5,646 nt of DNA, from assembly GCA_903908785.1 (NCBI GenBank), contig CAIVTL010000445.1, positions 1 to 5,646 on the forward strand, given 5' to 3'. How positions within the stretch are numbered: position 1 is the first letter of the stretch; the number at the start of each line of letters is the position of its first letter. The notes beneath the pieces are model-generated. The model saw only the letters and a program-made list of their open reading frames with translations. It made no database searches and was not told the origin of the DNA. This DNA comes from Caldifarciminota bacterium (GTDB lineage: Bacteria > Hydrothermota > Tepidihabitantia > Tepidihabitantales > Tepidihabitantaceae). The translations under genes were made by a program, and so were the position numbers. This document shows, piece by piece, positions 1 to 5,646 of this stretch.

Positions 1-5646
<5,646 letters not shown>

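Overview
The window lies entirely inside the RNA polymerase large-subunit operon of a bacterium. Two genes fill it, both on the + strand and both cut by the window edges. The first is rpoB (beta subunit), open from the left edge to its stop at 2835-2837. The second is rpoC (beta' subunit), from an ATG at 2834 to the right edge. They overlap by four bases (ATGA). I see no RNA gene, mobile element, CRISPR array, promoter or terminator, and no non-coding stretch beyond this junction.

Layout: 1-2837 is the C-terminal 944 residues of beta. It contains the rifampicin-pocket region (about 390-470), the CPIETPEGPNIGL motif (546-584), the NYEDA active-site motif (around 1287-1301), the flap region, an insert of about 119 codons (1668-2024), the GDKMAGRHGNKG lysine motif (2100-2135), an unusual 15-residue extra loop (within 2175-2234), and the clamp-anchoring C-terminus. 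2834-5646 is the first 937 residues of beta'. It contains zinc site 1, the clamp coiled coil, the RVDYSGRSV region, the catalytic NADFDGD loop, the bridge helix, zinc site 2 and the start of the trigger loop. Together the two proteins form the catalytic centre and main channel of RNA polymerase.

Organism: the DNA is GC-rich with strongly GC-biased third positions, which explains the long antisense shadow ORFs. Several traits recall Bacteroidetes/Chlorobi-type (FCB superphylum) polymerases, judged from memory of those families. They are a large beta insert before GDELP, a beta' KPQ-type extension before the bridge helix, TLxTFHVGG in the trigger loop, and the start of what looks like an SI3-like trigger-loop insert. 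Some normally near-invariant positions differ, notably NADFDGDTMSVH instead of NADFDGDQMAVH, so a deep or uncultured lineage is plausible. This placement is an inference of modest confidence.

No new multi-gene system is present. What deserves attention is the divergence of individual core-polymerase elements: a 15-residue beta loop insertion between two active-site motifs with an internal RGM-RGM duplication, a catalytic-loop substitution, an altered rifampicin pocket, and an unrecognisable segment at the left end of beta.
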